NCBI GenBank assembly: GCA_021781255.1
Contig: JAJXXG010000068.1
Span: 1 to 6,069 of the forward strand
Length of the DNA stretch: 6,069 nt
DNA from: Acidobacteriota bacterium
Lineage (GTDB): Bacteria; Acidobacteriota; Terriglobia; Terriglobales; Acidobacteriaceae
Direction of reading: 5' to 3'
The notes beneath the pieces are model-generated. The model saw only the letters and a program-made list of their open reading frames with translations. It did not search any database and was not told where the DNA came from. The position numbers and the translations under genes are program-made. The first letter of the stretch is position 1. Every line of letters starts with the position of its first letter. This document shows positions 5,811-6,069 of the stretch, piece by piece.

Positions 5811-6069
5811 TTAGTTCTGGCCGCTGCCGGGTCCACGACCACCGCGACGACGGCGGCGGCGGCGATTGGCAGCTGCGGCGGGACGTCCACCGCCCGCCTG
5901 CTGGCCCTGCGCAGCAGGAGCATTGTCCGCACGGTTGAAGTTCGGCTCGTTCTCCTCGTCGAACTCCTCACCCTCCTCCTCGTCAAAGTCGTCTCCGCCT
6001 TCGATGAGGATGGTGCTCTGGTTGGAGCGGGGCTGGCGCTCGTCGAACTCGTGACGCGGCTTGGCGGGC
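5811..6069 (-). CDS. C-terminal part of a protein with acidic stretch and Arg/Gly-rich tail (partial)
   Basis: The reverse strand is open from the window edge to TAA at 5811-5813, giving the last 85 complete codons of a gene that begins outside. The translation contains RHEFDERQPRSNQSTILIEG, then the acidic run GDDFDEEEGEEFDEENEPNF, then an Ala/Gln/Gly spacer, then a tail with seven consecutive Arg and GGRGPGSGQN. Such charge-segregated, RGG-like tails occur on bacterial RNA-binding proteins: DEAD-box helicases, RNase E/G, pseudouridine synthases and Rho-like factors. I cannot tell which this is because no catalytic domain is in view. Support for the frame: it is open throughout, its composition is coherent, and a terminator follows the stop closely. 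The competing frames at 5798-5986 (-) and 5866-6054 (+) give only Arg/Ser-rich antisense-style translations. Confidence 0.7.
   Translation of the reverse strand, partial: PAKPRHEFDERQPRSNQSTILIEGGDDFDEEEGEEFDEENEPNFNRADNAPAAQGQQAGGGRPAAAANRRRRRRRGGRGPGSGQN
5845..5864. repeat. Short CGA/CGG trinucleotide run inside the Arg tail
   Basis: A run of CGA and CGG triplets (two CGA, then four CGG, ending CG) falls within the part of the reverse-strand gene that encodes the poly-Arg tail. It is a simple-sequence tract that could change length by slippage in units of one Arg without breaking the frame. Confidence 0.6.

Noticed and set aside
1..6069. Search for mobile elements, tRNA or rRNA genes, CRISPR arrays, or a defence or biosynthetic cluster
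   Set aside because: I saw no transposase, integrase, direct-repeat array, cloverleaf or clustered accessory genes. The gene content is mostly housekeeping.

Overview
This 6.07-kb window looks like ordinary chromosomal DNA from a GC-rich Gram-negative bacterium. Gene content and protein style (murQ next to murA, an acidic and Arg-rich C-terminal tail) suggest an acidobacterium of the Terriglobus/Granulicella type. That placement is inferred from general familiarity and was not tested by a search.

Layout. Positions 118-1260 (+) encode a serine hydrolase of the beta-lactamase/AmiE-YfeW family. After a 104-bp gap with a plausible promoter comes murQ (1365-2345, +), the MurNAc-6-phosphate etherase, closed by a hairpin at 2378-2397. 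Then comes murA (2470-3774, +), UDP-GlcNAc enolpyruvyl transferase. An unrecognised 136-residue soluble protein (3786-4196, -) converges on murA with only 11 bp between the stop codons. A 200-bp divergent region separates it from a membrane-anchored GGDEF diguanylate cyclase (4397-5716, +). The window ends in the C-terminal part of a reverse-strand gene (5811-6069, -, running off the edge) with a Glu/Asp-rich stretch followed by an Arg/Gly-rich tail. A near-symmetrical hairpin at 5758-5789 can terminate both of these last two genes.

How the genes fit together. The first three genes form a cell-wall amino-sugar block. The hydrolase probably removes peptide from muropeptides, MurQ removes the lactyl ether of MurNAc-6-P to give GlcNAc-6-P, and MurA carries out the first committed step of new UDP-MurNAc synthesis. 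Recycling and de novo synthesis are thus side by side. The remaining genes (orphan protein, c-di-GMP synthase, probable RNA-binding protein) show no obvious link to that block. I see no mobile element, tRNA, rRNA, CRISPR array or clear novel multi-gene system. The least understood items are the orphan convergent with murA and the charge-segregated tail at the right edge.
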